A DNA stretch of 64,000 bases from contig NZ_CP063362.1 in the NCBI RefSeq assembly GCF_016807805.1, positions 186,001-250,000 of the forward strand. Reading direction: 5' to 3'. Positions 46,364 to 53,958 of this stretch are shown piece by piece. The stretch is from Xanthobacter dioxanivorans (GTDB lineage Bacteria; Pseudomonadota; Alphaproteobacteria; Rhizobiales; Xanthobacteraceae). The position numbers and the translations under genes were made by a program. The stretch's first letter is position 1; each line of letters starts with the position of its first letter. The notes beneath the pieces were generated by a model. The model ran no database searches and was not told the origin of the DNA. It saw only the letters and a program-made list of their open reading frames with translations.

Positions 46364-47155
46364 TCAGCGCCCGACGAAGCGGGGCTTGCGCTTTTCGAGA
46401 AACGCGCGGCCGCCCTCACGGTAGTCCGCGCTCTCCATTGCCTGGTCCAAGAGCTTCAGGATCTCCGCCTCGCGGGCCTCGGCCTCGCCCGCCGCGAGGA
46501 TCTCCAGCACCGCCTTGGCGCCCTCGATGGACAACGGTGCATTGTCGACGAACTCGGCCGCCAGCGCCCGCGCGCCGTCGAGGGCGGAGCCTTCGGCGCG
46601 GACATCGACGAGCTTCATGGCGACGCAGTCGTCGATCTCGAAGAAGCGGCCGGAGAACAGGACACGCTTGGCGTTGGCGAAGCCGACCTGCCGGTAGAGA
46701 AGCCCGGAATCGAGCGCGCTGTAGACGATACCGAGGCGCGCGGCGGGAATGCCCATGCGCGTCGTCGCGTCGCCCACCCGGAAGTCGCAAGTGAGCGCCA
46801 GCCCGCAGCCGCCACCGACGCCGAAGCCCGACACCGCCGCGACGGTGGGGCGCGGATAATCGCGGATGGCGATGGCGGCGCGCTCGGTGGCTTCCTCGTA
46901 GATGCGGCCGCTCTCGGCGTCGGCACGAACCTCGGAAAACTCGGAGATGTCGGCCCCGGCGCAGAACTGCCCGCCGGCGCCGGTCAGGATCACCGCCTTC
47001 ACCTCCGGGCGCGCCTTGAGAGAAACGAAGATCTCCTCCAGCCGGCGCCACATGGAAAGGCGGACCGCGTTGCGCCGGGCCGGCCGGTTCAGGGTGACCA
47101 CCGCCAGCCCGCCAGCCTCGACGGAAACCAGAATGTCCGTGTCTTGGTCTGCCAC
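46364..47155 (-). CDS. Enoyl-CoA hydratase/isomerase-family protein with atypical active site
   Basis: 263-residue crotonase-fold protein. The oxyanion-hole regions RRNAVRLSMW and GAGGQFCAGADISEF and the GGGCGLALTCDFRVG segment are clear. The two glutamates of classical hydratases are absent: the position usually Glu in the CD-x4-GE element reads GD, and the PE pair reads PA (MGIPAARLG). It may therefore be a decarboxylase, isomerase or hydrolase instead of a hydratase. I chose GTG at 47155 because GAGGA lies six bases before it; the ATG at 47167 has no such site. It is first in the operon with HyuAB and divergent from the CoA-transferase gene. Confidence 0.84.
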   Translation of the reverse strand: MADQDTDILVSVEAGGLAVVTLNRPARRNAVRLSMWRRLEEIFVSLKARPEVKAVILTGAGGQFCAGADISEFSEVRADAESGRIYEEATERAAIAIRDYPRPTVAAVSGFGVGGGCGLALTCDFRVGDATTRMGIPAARLGIVYSALDSGLLYRQVGFANAKRVLFSGRFFEIDDCVAMKLVDVRAEGSALDGARALAAEFVDNAPLSIEGAKAVLEILAAGEAEAREAEILKLLDQAMESADYREGGRAFLEKRKPRFVGR

Positions 47156-47215
47156 CGAATTCCTCATTGCGCATTTATTGACCAGGCACAAACACTATGC
47201 GGGATTCTGATTTCG

Positions 47216-47228
47216 TGTACAATGTACA
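47216..47228. promoter_or_regulatory. GntR-type operator between the hyu operon and the CoA-transferase/liv operon
   Basis: TGTACAATGTACA is a perfect 13-base palindrome with a TACAAT -10-like element (47218-47223) facing the CoA-transferase gene. It lies 61 bases from the crotonase start and 25 from the CoA-transferase start, so a bound regulator could control both divergent operons. It is similar to the TGTATACA sites at 53658 and 56486. Confidence 0.62.
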
Positions 47229-47252
47229 AATTCTCACGGAGACGGAAGATCC

Positions 47253-48413
47253 ATGTCAGGTGCCCTCGAAGGCTTACGGGTGCTGGATTTGTCGAGCCAT
47301 CTTTCCGGTCCATACTGCGCCATGATGCTCGCCGATCACGGTGCAGACGTGATCAAGATCGAGCGGCCCGGCACCGGGGACGAGGCGCGTGGCATGCCGC
47401 CCTACGTGGGGGGCGAGAGCGCGCCCTTCATGCTTTGGAACCGCAACAAGCGCTCCATCACGCTCGACCTGAAATCGGAGCCCGGCAAAGCCGATTTCCT
47501 CACGCTCGTCGACAGCGCCGACATCCTGCTGGAAAACTTCCGGCCGGGCACCCTCGCCCGCCTCGGCCTCTCCTACGAAGTGTTGTCGCAGCGCAATCCG
47601 CGCCTGATCTATGCCTCCATTTCCGGCTTCGGGCAGTACGGCCCCTACAGTACGCGGGGCGGCTTCGACCTGGTGACTCAGGGCATGTCGGGGCTCATGA
47701 GCGTCGCTGGCGCGAAGGACGGGCCGCCCCATCGCCTGCCCATCGCGATCTCAGACGTGGCGGCCGGCATGTTCCTCGCCTTCGGCATCCTCGCCGCCGT
47801 GGAAGCCCGCCATCGGACGGGGCGCGGGCAGATGGTGGAGACCTCCCTGCTCGACGCCGCCCTGTCCCTCGGCGTCTACGAGGCGGCCCACGTCTTCGCC
47901 ACCGGCACGCGGCCCGAGCGCCTGGGACAGGCCCACCGGGGCAGCTCGCCCTACCAGATCATCCAGACCGCCGACGGCTGGCTGACGCTGGGCGCCGCGC
48001 AGCAGAATTTCTGGGAGCGCCTGTGCGACATTCTCGGTGCGCCCGCGTTGAAGAGCGATCCGCTCTTCGTCACCAATGCCGACCGCGTCGCCAACAACGA
48101 TGCCCTCATCGCCCTGCTCCAGGAGCAGTTTACCAAGAAATCGTCGGCCGAATGGCTCGCGGCGCTGGACGCGGCCGGCATTCCGAGTGGCCCGGTGCTC
48201 GAATTCGACGAGGTCCTCGCCGACCCGCACATCCTCGCGCGGGAGATGGTGGTGGACACCAACCACCCCAGCGCCGGCGCCATGAAGACCCTCGGCGTGA
48301 CGGTGAAGCTCTCGGAAACGCCCGGCGCCGTGCGGCGGCCGGCCCCGCTCCTCGGCGAGCATACGAGCGACGTGCTCGCGTCGCATGCGGCGCGCACCGC
48401 CGCCCGGGCGTGA
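47253..48413 (+). CDS. CaiB/BaiF-family (class III) CoA-transferase
   Basis: 386-residue CoA-transferase. It has the N-terminal LRVLDLSSHLSGPYCAMMLADHGADVIKIE-type fold (VLDLSSHLSGPYC), RNKRSITLDLK, and the probable catalytic Asp168 in ISDVAAGM. The C-terminal part includes PSGPVLEFDEVLADPHI. Family members move CoA between acids (oxalate, carnitine, benzylsuccinate, bile acids). It heads the plus-strand operon with the Liv transporter and is divergent from a crotonase gene, so it likely activates the imported acid or an early product with CoA. Confidence 0.9.
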   Translation: MSGALEGLRVLDLSSHLSGPYCAMMLADHGADVIKIERPGTGDEARGMPPYVGGESAPFMLWNRNKRSITLDLKSEPGKADFLTLVDSADILLENFRPGTLARLGLSYEVLSQRNPRLIYASISGFGQYGPYSTRGGFDLVTQGMSGLMSVAGAKDGPPHRLPIAISDVAAGMFLAFGILAAVEARHRTGRGQMVETSLLDAALSLGVYEAAHVFATGTRPERLGQAHRGSSPYQIIQTADGWLTLGAAQQNFWERLCDILGAPALKSDPLFVTNADRVANNDALIALLQEQFTKKSSAEWLAALDAAGIPSGPVLEFDEVLADPHILAREMVVDTNHPSAGAMKTLGVTVKLSETPGAVRRPAPLLGEHTSDVLASHAARTAARA

Positions 48414-48535
48414 CACACGGGCAACGTCCGAAAGGGCGTCGATCCGGCACCATCGCCTGAAGTGAAGTCCGAACACCACAGGTCAAGAACCACACGCACC
48501 CTTCCAAAATCCTTCACAGCACGAGGGGAATTCTC

Positions 48536-49729
48536 ATGCCTCGCACGACACGTCTCAGCTGCGCCGTCGCGATCCTGGCTTGCGTGGCCGCTGCCCTCGG
48601 TGGCAGTGCGCCGGCCGCCGCCCAGGGACAGCCCGGGATCACCGCCGACACGATCAAGATCGGCACCTTCGGCGCTCTCACCGGTCCGGGCTATCTCTAT
48701 GGCAAGCTCGCCATGAACGGCATCGACGTGGTGTTCGACGAGGTGAACAAGGCCGGCGGCGTCAATGGTCGCAAGCTCCAGCACATCCGCGAGGACGACC
48801 GCTGCGATCCGGCCACCGCCATCACCGCGGTCCAGAAGCTGATCCACCAGGAGAACGTGTTCGCCCTCATCGGCGGCGGCTGCTCCAACGCCACCTTCGC
48901 CGCCCGCGAGACCATCGAGCAGGCCAAGATCCCGTTCGTGGTGGTGGCCTCGGTGCATGACGGCATCACCCAGCCGCCGGCCGCCAACATCTTCTCCATG
49001 GCGCTGACCTCCAGCATCGAGAGCCAGGCGCAGCTCGAATTCGCACTCCAGCAGGGGGCCAAGAAGATCGCCGTCGTCTCCATGCGCGATTCGTGGGGCC
49101 GCGCGCGCTACACGCCGCTGATGGAAGCCTTGAAGGCCAAGGGCATCACGCTCGTCGCCGACGAAGAGATGTCGCCCGACGCCAACGACGCCACCGCTCA
49201 GGTCCTGCGCCTGAAGCAGTCCGGTGCCGACGCCGTCATCATGGTCCTGTTCCCCAAGCCGGCCGCGGTCTTCGCCCGCGACGCGCAGAAGCTCGGCTTC
49301 AAGCCGATCCTCATCGGCCAGACGGGCATCGGTGATCCCGCCGCCTTCGAGGACCAGGTCGGCGTGCCCGGCGCCACCGCGAAGTTCACCACCATCTCCA
49401 TGGTGAAGTACACCCCCACCGACCCGGCCGTGGACAAGTGGCGGACCCTGATCGAGACCAAGTTCCCCGGCGACCGCCTGTCCACCTTCAACCTGTTCGG
49501 CATCGGCGCCGCGCAGGTCCTGGTGGAGGCATTGAAGCGCGCCGGACCCGACCTGACCCGCGAGAAGCTGATCGCCCAGCTTGCCGACCTTAAGAACCTC
49601 TCCGTCGACGTCTATCCCGGCCCGATCACCTGCTCGCCGACCGACCACCGCTGCAACAAGTATCCCGCCTGGATCGCCAAGGAGCCCGGCGGTCCAATCA
49701 AGGTCCTGAGCATCACCCACGTCCAGTGA
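48536..49729 (+). CDS. Periplasmic substrate-binding protein of a Liv-type ABC transporter (LivJ family)
   Basis: 397-residue type I periplasmic binding protein. The signal peptide ends in PAAAQGQP (about residue 29). IKIGTFGALTGPGYLYGKLAMNG is the family first strand (TFGALTGPG), and AITAVQKLIHQENVFALIGGGCSN the cofactor-free ligand region. It belongs to the broad aromatic/short-chain acid-binding branch. A pair of Cys near the C-terminus (TCSPTDHRCNK) could form a disulfide. It lies 122 bases after the CoA-transferase gene and 7 before the livH-like gene. Confidence 0.9.
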   Translation: MPRTTRLSCAVAILACVAAALGGSAPAAAQGQPGITADTIKIGTFGALTGPGYLYGKLAMNGIDVVFDEVNKAGGVNGRKLQHIREDDRCDPATAITAVQKLIHQENVFALIGGGCSNATFAARETIEQAKIPFVVVASVHDGITQPPAANIFSMALTSSIESQAQLEFALQQGAKKIAVVSMRDSWGRARYTPLMEALKAKGITLVADEEMSPDANDATAQVLRLKQSGADAVIMVLFPKPAAVFARDAQKLGFKPILIGQTGIGDPAAFEDQVGVPGATAKFTTISMVKYTPTDPAVDKWRTLIETKFPGDRLSTFNLFGIGAAQVLVEALKRAGPDLTREKLIAQLADLKNLSVDVYPGPITCSPTDHRCNKYPAWIAKEPGGPIKVLSITHVQ

Positions 49730-49736
49730 TCGACAG

Positions 49737-50618
49737 ATGACGATGCTCAGCTACCTGCTCCTGAGCGGCATCACGACGGGGGCGCTCTACGCCCTCGTCG
49801 CCCTCGGGCTCGTGGTCGTCAACAAGGCGACCGGCGTCATCAATTTCGCCCAGGGCGAGCTGTTCATGGTGGCCGGCTTCATCGCCTGGTCGATCCACGT
49901 GCAGTTCGGCTTCGACTTCGGCATTTCGTTTGCCGGCGCCGTCCTCGTCGGTTTCGTGCTCGGATGCGCCATCGACCGGGTGGCCTTTCGCCCCCTGCTG
50001 CGGGCAGACGTGGTGTCCATCGTCCTCGCGACGGTGGGCATCTCCTTCATGCTCAAGGGGATCGGCCGGATCATCTGGGGCGGCAAGGGGGACTACCTCT
50101 CCTTCCCGCCCATCACCTCCACCGACCCCATCATGCTCGGCGACATCGTCATCGTGCCGCAGCAGATCGCAGTGCTGGCGGGTGCCATCGCCATTATGAT
50201 CGCGTTCGCCCTCTTCTTCCGCTTCACCCGCATCGGCAAGATGATGCAGGCCACCGCCGACAACGCCAAGGCCGCCACCCTCGTCGGCATCCGCATCGAG
50301 CGCATCTATACCCTCGCCTTCGGCACCGGAGCTGCGGTCGCGGCAGCCGCCGCCGTGCTCAGCGCGCCCCTGACGCTGCTCTATCCGGACATGGGCTTTT
50401 CCTTCTTCATCAAGGGCTTCGCCGCCGCCGTGGTGGGCGGGCTCACCAGCCTTCCGGGCGCCGTGGTGGGCGGGCTCGCCATCGGCATCGTGGAAGCCCT
50501 CGCCGGCGGCTACATCCATTCCAGCATGATGGAGGTTTCCGCCTTCATCGCCATCATGCTGGTGCTGCTGATCCGGCCCACCGGCCTCCTCAGCTTCCAC
50601 AAAGCGCGGAGGGTATGA
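49737..50618 (+). CDS. Liv-type ABC transporter permease (LivH family)
   Basis: 293-residue inner-membrane permease. LVVVNKATGVINFAQGELFMVAGF is the N-terminal signature (GVINFAQGELFM), and GFAAAVVGGLTSLPGAVVGGLAIG the ATPase-docking loop. About eight membrane segments. The start at 49737 or the ATG two codons on both fit. The stop overlaps a possible start of the LivM gene. It is homologous to the permease at the left end of the window, but from a different operon. Confidence 0.92.
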   Translation: MTMLSYLLLSGITTGALYALVALGLVVVNKATGVINFAQGELFMVAGFIAWSIHVQFGFDFGISFAGAVLVGFVLGCAIDRVAFRPLLRADVVSIVLATVGISFMLKGIGRIIWGGKGDYLSFPPITSTDPIMLGDIVIVPQQIAVLAGAIAIMIAFALFFRFTRIGKMMQATADNAKAATLVGIRIERIYTLAFGTGAAVAAAAAVLSAPLTLLYPDMGFSFFIKGFAAAVVGGLTSLPGAVVGGLAIGIVEALAGGYIHSSMMEVSAFIAIMLVLLIRPTGLLSFHKARRV

Positions 50619-50623
50619 CACCC

Positions 50624-51646
50624 ATGGATATCCTTCGCCGCCGCAATGTCATGGCCGCACTCGTCTGCGTGGCGGCGGTGCTGCCGTTCGTCGCGAACCC
50701 CTATCAGCTTTTCGTGGCGAACCTGATCTTCATCTATGTGCTGCTCTCGGTGGGGCTCAACCTCCTGCTCGGCTATGCTGGACAGTTGGCCTTCGCCAAT
50801 GCCGCCATGTTCGGCATCGGCGCCTATGGCACCGGGCTGCTGCAGGTCCATTTCGGCTGGCCGTTCCTCGTCGCCTTCCCGGCGGGGGCGCTGATCGCCA
50901 CGGCGGTGGGGCTGACGCTCGCGCTGCCCGCGCTGCGGCTCACCGGGCTCTACCTCGCCCTTTCGACCCTCGCCTTCGCCCAGTTCACCCAGTGGGTGTT
51001 TCTCCACTGGGAAGGCGTTACCTTCGGCGCCGGCGGGTTCAAGACACCCCAGATCTCGTTTGCGCCGCTGCCGGTGGATCACCGCCACGGCCTCTATTAT
51101 CTCAGCCTCGTCATCATGGTGGCCCTGGTCTGGTTCGCCGGAAACATCGTCACGTCGCGCATCGGGCGGGCGTTCATCACCGTCCGTGACAGCGAGGTGG
51201 CGGCGGAATCCCTCGGCGTCGATCTCCTGCGCTACAAGGCATTGGCCTTCGGGCTGAGTGCCTTCTACGCCGGCATCGCGGGTGGCCTTTATTCGCAGAT
51301 GCTGAACTTCGTCTCGCCCGAAGGCTACGACCTCTTCCAGATGGTGCTGCAGAAGGCCATGGTCGTCGTCGGGGGTCTGGGCTCCATTGCGGGCTCCGTG
51401 CTTGGCGCGGGAACCATCGTCCTGGTGCTGGAACTGCTGCGCGAGTTCAAGGGCGCGCAGGAAGTGGTATTCGGCGCGCTGCTGCTCGTCTTCATCATCT
51501 TCATGCGCGGCGGCATCATATCGGTGATCAAGCGCCACATCCCCGGCTGGGAGGAACCCTTGCATCGCGCGCCGACCCGGCCCGAGGCGGACCCGCCGGC
51601 GGCGAGCCCGCTGACGCCCCCGGCGCAGGAAAGGGGGGCATCATGA
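50624..51646 (+). CDS. Liv-type ABC transporter permease (LivM family)
   Basis: 340-residue inner-membrane permease with the LivM signature LLSVGLNLLLGYAGQLAFANAAMFGIGAY (GLNLLLGYAGQLAF) and the C-terminal MVVVGGLGSIAGSVLGA docking loop. The last 45 residues form a Pro-rich tail. I prefer the ATG at 50624, with GGAGGG ten bases before it; the ATG at 50615 overlaps the livH stop but sits one base from that element. The stop overlaps the livG start by ATGA. Confidence 0.91.
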   Translation: MDILRRRNVMAALVCVAAVLPFVANPYQLFVANLIFIYVLLSVGLNLLLGYAGQLAFANAAMFGIGAYGTGLLQVHFGWPFLVAFPAGALIATAVGLTLALPALRLTGLYLALSTLAFAQFTQWVFLHWEGVTFGAGGFKTPQISFAPLPVDHRHGLYYLSLVIMVALVWFAGNIVTSRIGRAFITVRDSEVAAESLGVDLLRYKALAFGLSAFYAGIAGGLYSQMLNFVSPEGYDLFQMVLQKAMVVVGGLGSIAGSVLGAGTIVLVLELLREFKGAQEVVFGALLLVFIIFMRGGIISVIKRHIPGWEEPLHRAPTRPEADPPAASPLTPPAQERGAS

Positions 51647-52434
51647 GCCGTTCCATGCTCGCCCTCAGGCGCGTCGGCGTCAGCTTCGGCGGCGTCCAGG
51701 TGCTCGACCATGTGGACCTCGACGTGGGCGAGGGCGAGATCCGCGGCATCATCGGCCCGAACGGCGCCGGCAAGACCACGCTGCTCAACGTCATCTGCGG
51801 CATTCACCCGCCGGACATCGGCCAGGTGGTGCTCGACGGCGACCTCGTCACCGGCCTGAAGCCGAGCAAGATCGCGCGGCGGGGCATCGGCCGCACCTTC
51901 CAGACCTCGCAATTGTTCAAGGGCATGAGCGTGCTGGAAAATCTCATGTGCGGCCTGCATCGCCGGACGGTGACCGGGCTCGTCGGCGCCGGCCTCGGCC
52001 TGCCGTCCTGCCGTGAGGAGGAGGAGCGGACCGAGGAGGCGGCGCGCCTCGCGCTGGAATTCGTCGGCATGTCGCAATTCGCCGACCGGCCGGGGCATCA
52101 GCTCTCCTTCGGCCAGCAGCGGGTGGTGGAGATCGCCCGCACCCTCATCAGCGAACCCAAGGTGGTGCTGCTGGACGAGCCGGCGGTGGGCCTCAGCCTC
52201 AACCGCCTCAGCGAGTTCGACCTGCTGCTGCGGCGCATCCGCGACGACAAGGGGGTGACGCTGCTGCTCATCGAGCACGTCATCCGCCTCGTCATGGACG
52301 TGTGCGACGAGGTCACCGTGCTGAACTCCGGCCGCATCATCGCCGACGGAAAGCCCGACGTGGTGCGCAACGATCCGTCCGTCGTCGAGGCCTATCTCGG
52401 AAAGGAACTCCGTGCTCGTCATTCAGCATCTTAA
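51643..52434 (+). CDS. Liv-type ABC transporter ATP-binding protein (LivG family)
   Basis: 263-residue ATPase. Walker A is GPNGAGKTT (about residue 38), the signature LSFGQQR is the LivG variant of LSGGQ, Walker B is VVLLDEPAVGLS and the switch His is in LIEHVI. ATGA overlap with livM and a 23-base overlap with the next ATPase gene mark one operon. It pairs with the LivF-type protein to drive the LivHM channel. Confidence 0.92.
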   Translation: MSRSMLALRRVGVSFGGVQVLDHVDLDVGEGEIRGIIGPNGAGKTTLLNVICGIHPPDIGQVVLDGDLVTGLKPSKIARRGIGRTFQTSQLFKGMSVLENLMCGLHRRTVTGLVGAGLGLPSCREEEERTEEAARLALEFVGMSQFADRPGHQLSFGQQRVVEIARTLISEPKVVLLDEPAVGLSLNRLSEFDLLLRRIRDDKGVTLLLIEHVIRLVMDVCDEVTVLNSGRIIADGKPDVVRNDPSVVEAYLGKELRARHSAS

Positions 52435-53116
52435 GGTCTCCTACGGGCTGACCCAGGTCCTGCGCGACGTGTCGTTCGACGTGCCGGAGGGCCGCATCGT
52501 GGCGCTGCTCGGCGGCAACGGCTCGGGCAAGACCACCATGCTCAACACGCTGACGGGGCTGGTACGCCCCGTCTCGGGCTCGATCCGCTTCGGCGAGAAG
52601 GAGTGCGCAGGCCTCACCGCCTACGATTTCGTGCGCACCGGCATTGTGCAGGTGCCGCAGGGCCGGGAGGTGTGGCCGAGCCTCAGCGTCGACGACAATC
52701 TGGAGCTTGGCGCGGCAACCCGCAGCGACCGGGCGCAGATCCGCGCGGATCTCGAGGAGGTCTACGCCCTGTTTCCCAGGCTCACGGCAAAGAAGCGGCG
52801 GCCGGCCGGCGCCCTCTCGGGCGGCGAGCAGCAGATGGTGGCCATCGGCCGCGCGCTGATGGCGCGGCCCAAATGCCTGCTCATGGACGAGCCTTCCGCC
52901 GGTCTTGCCCCGTCGGTGGTGGGCGACATGGTGGACACCATCCTCGCGCTCAATGCCCGCGGCCTGACCATTCTCCTGGTGGAGCAGAATATCGGCGTGG
53001 CCGCCGCCGTGGCCGAGTTCGCCCACATCCTGCAGAACGGCGAGATCGCGTTCTCCGGTCCCGCCGCCGGGCTCGTGGACAATCCCGCCGTGCTGCGCTC
53101 CTATCTCGGCCGGTAG
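52412..53116 (+). CDS. Liv-type ABC transporter ATP-binding protein (LivF family)
   Basis: 234-residue ATPase: Walker A GGNGSGKTT, LSGGEQQMVAIGRALM, Walker B LLMDEPSAGLAP, and VEQNI as the LivF switch region. The start is GTG at 52412, inside the end of livG, preceded by AAGGAA. It closes the CoA-transferase-LivJHMGF operon. The thioesterase gene converges on it with only four bases between stops. Confidence 0.92.
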   Translation: MLVIQHLKVSYGLTQVLRDVSFDVPEGRIVALLGGNGSGKTTMLNTLTGLVRPVSGSIRFGEKECAGLTAYDFVRTGIVQVPQGREVWPSLSVDDNLELGAATRSDRAQIRADLEEVYALFPRLTAKKRRPAGALSGGEQQMVAIGRALMARPKCLLMDEPSAGLAPSVVGDMVDTILALNARGLTILLVEQNIGVAAAVAEFAHILQNGEIAFSGPAAGLVDNPAVLRSYLGR

Positions 53117-53120
53117 TCCC

Positions 53121-53648
53121 TCAGGCGTCGGCGTCCCCCCGCCGCCGGCCCTTGAGACCGATGCCCTTGCCCAGCGGAAAGTCGCGCACCGCCGGGGCGT
53201 GCGCCGCGGCCATGGCGGCGATCACCGCCACCTGCTGCGGCGTGAAGACCACGGCGCGGACGGACGGCCCGCTCTGGTCCACGTGCAGGCACAACAGCTC
53301 GTTGGTGGCGACGAGCGCACGCGTGGTGGCGTGGTACATGCGCATGTACAGATGCAGCCGCTTGTCGTCGGCGCCGGCGAGAAAGCTGTGGATCTCCAGC
53401 GGATCGGCCTCCTTCACCTCCCGATCATAGGTGAGATGGGCCTCGACCACGTACATTGTCCGGTGGGTGCGCTCACGATAGGAGGGACCAAGGCCAAGGG
53501 CGGCGATGAGGACGTCCGAGGCGGCATCGAACGCGCCCACGTAGTGGGCATAGTTCATGTGTCCGTTGAAATCGATCCAGTGCGGCTCGACCACCGCATG
53601 GCTCACGACGCATTCAGGGGCCGACATAAGCTGCTCCGACATTGACAT
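53121..53648 (-). CDS. Hot-dog-fold acyl-CoA thioesterase (betainyl-CoA thioesterase-like)
   Basis: 175-residue hot-dog protein with the catalytic region WIDFNGHMNYAHYVGAFD (Asp26). The segments VVEAHLTYDREVKEADPLEI and AGADDKRLHLYMRMYHA resemble the thioesterase domain found with carnitine dehydrogenase, which splits betainyl-CoA, more than YbgC. The last 20 residues are basic and unconserved. A TTGTATACAA palindrome lies 10 bases upstream of the ATG, so the mRNA is either leaderless or has a very short leader. It probably releases a CoA intermediate made by the CoA-transferase/crotonase pair nearby. Confidence 0.8.
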   Translation of the reverse strand: MSMSEQLMSAPECVVSHAVVEPHWIDFNGHMNYAHYVGAFDAASDVLIAALGLGPSYRERTHRTMYVVEAHLTYDREVKEADPLEIHSFLAGADDKRLHLYMRMYHATTRALVATNELLCLHVDQSGPSVRAVVFTPQQVAVIAAMAAAHAPAVRDFPLGKGIGLKGRRRGDADA

Positions 53649-53657
53649 TTTCGTCTA

Positions 53658-53667
53658 TTGTATACAA
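53658..53667. promoter_or_regulatory. GntR-type operator upstream of the thioesterase gene
   Basis: TTGTATACAA, a perfect 10-base palindrome within CTATTGTATACAAATT. On the minus strand it contains TACAAT facing the thioesterase gene, 10 bases before its start. It shares the TGTATACA core with the site at 56486 and resembles that at 47216. Confidence 0.65.
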
Positions 53668-53771
53668 ATTTGGCCAAGACCATGTCCACTCCCCGCGTCC
53701 GGCAAGATCCCTTCCGGCAAGATCGCGCCGGATGCGGGATGTTGCCCCGAGAGCCGGATGCGCCTAGTGGT

Positions 53772-53881
53772 TCGACCGCGACAGGTGGAACCCCTCTGTC
53801 GCAAGCCGGGCGAACCACAAGTCTTTGGTCTGGCGGATCAACTTTTCGAAACGGATGGATACCATCTGTTTTGGTTGATCC
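53772..53881. repeat. Dispersed palindromic repeat, copy 1 (left of aminotransferase gene)
   Basis: It begins TCGACCGCGACAGGTGGA, forms GCGACAG...CTGTCGC, continues with GAACC..TCTTTGGTCTGGCGGAT, and ends in GGATCAAC (53835-53842) pairing perfectly with GTTGATCC (53874-53881). The same blocks in the same order occur at 55356-55456. Confidence 0.75.
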
Positions 53882-53958
53882 ACCGGACCTGCCCAGCCCG
53901 GGCTGCGCGTCCGTTTCCCTTCCCGAGTGAGCGCGCGGCGCATCCGCAGGAGCCCCCG

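Larger units (their letters stand above)
53649..53958. other. Divergent intergenic region upstream of thioesterase and aminotransferase
   Basis: Non-coding region of 310 bases. It contains the operator palindrome at 53658-53667, then a direct repeat pair (GATCCCTTCCG-like GGCAAGAT at 53701 and 53717), then one copy of the dispersed palindromic repeat (53772-53881), and finally the aminotransferase ribosome-binding site CAGGAG at 53947. No small gene was recognised. Confidence 0.6.
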
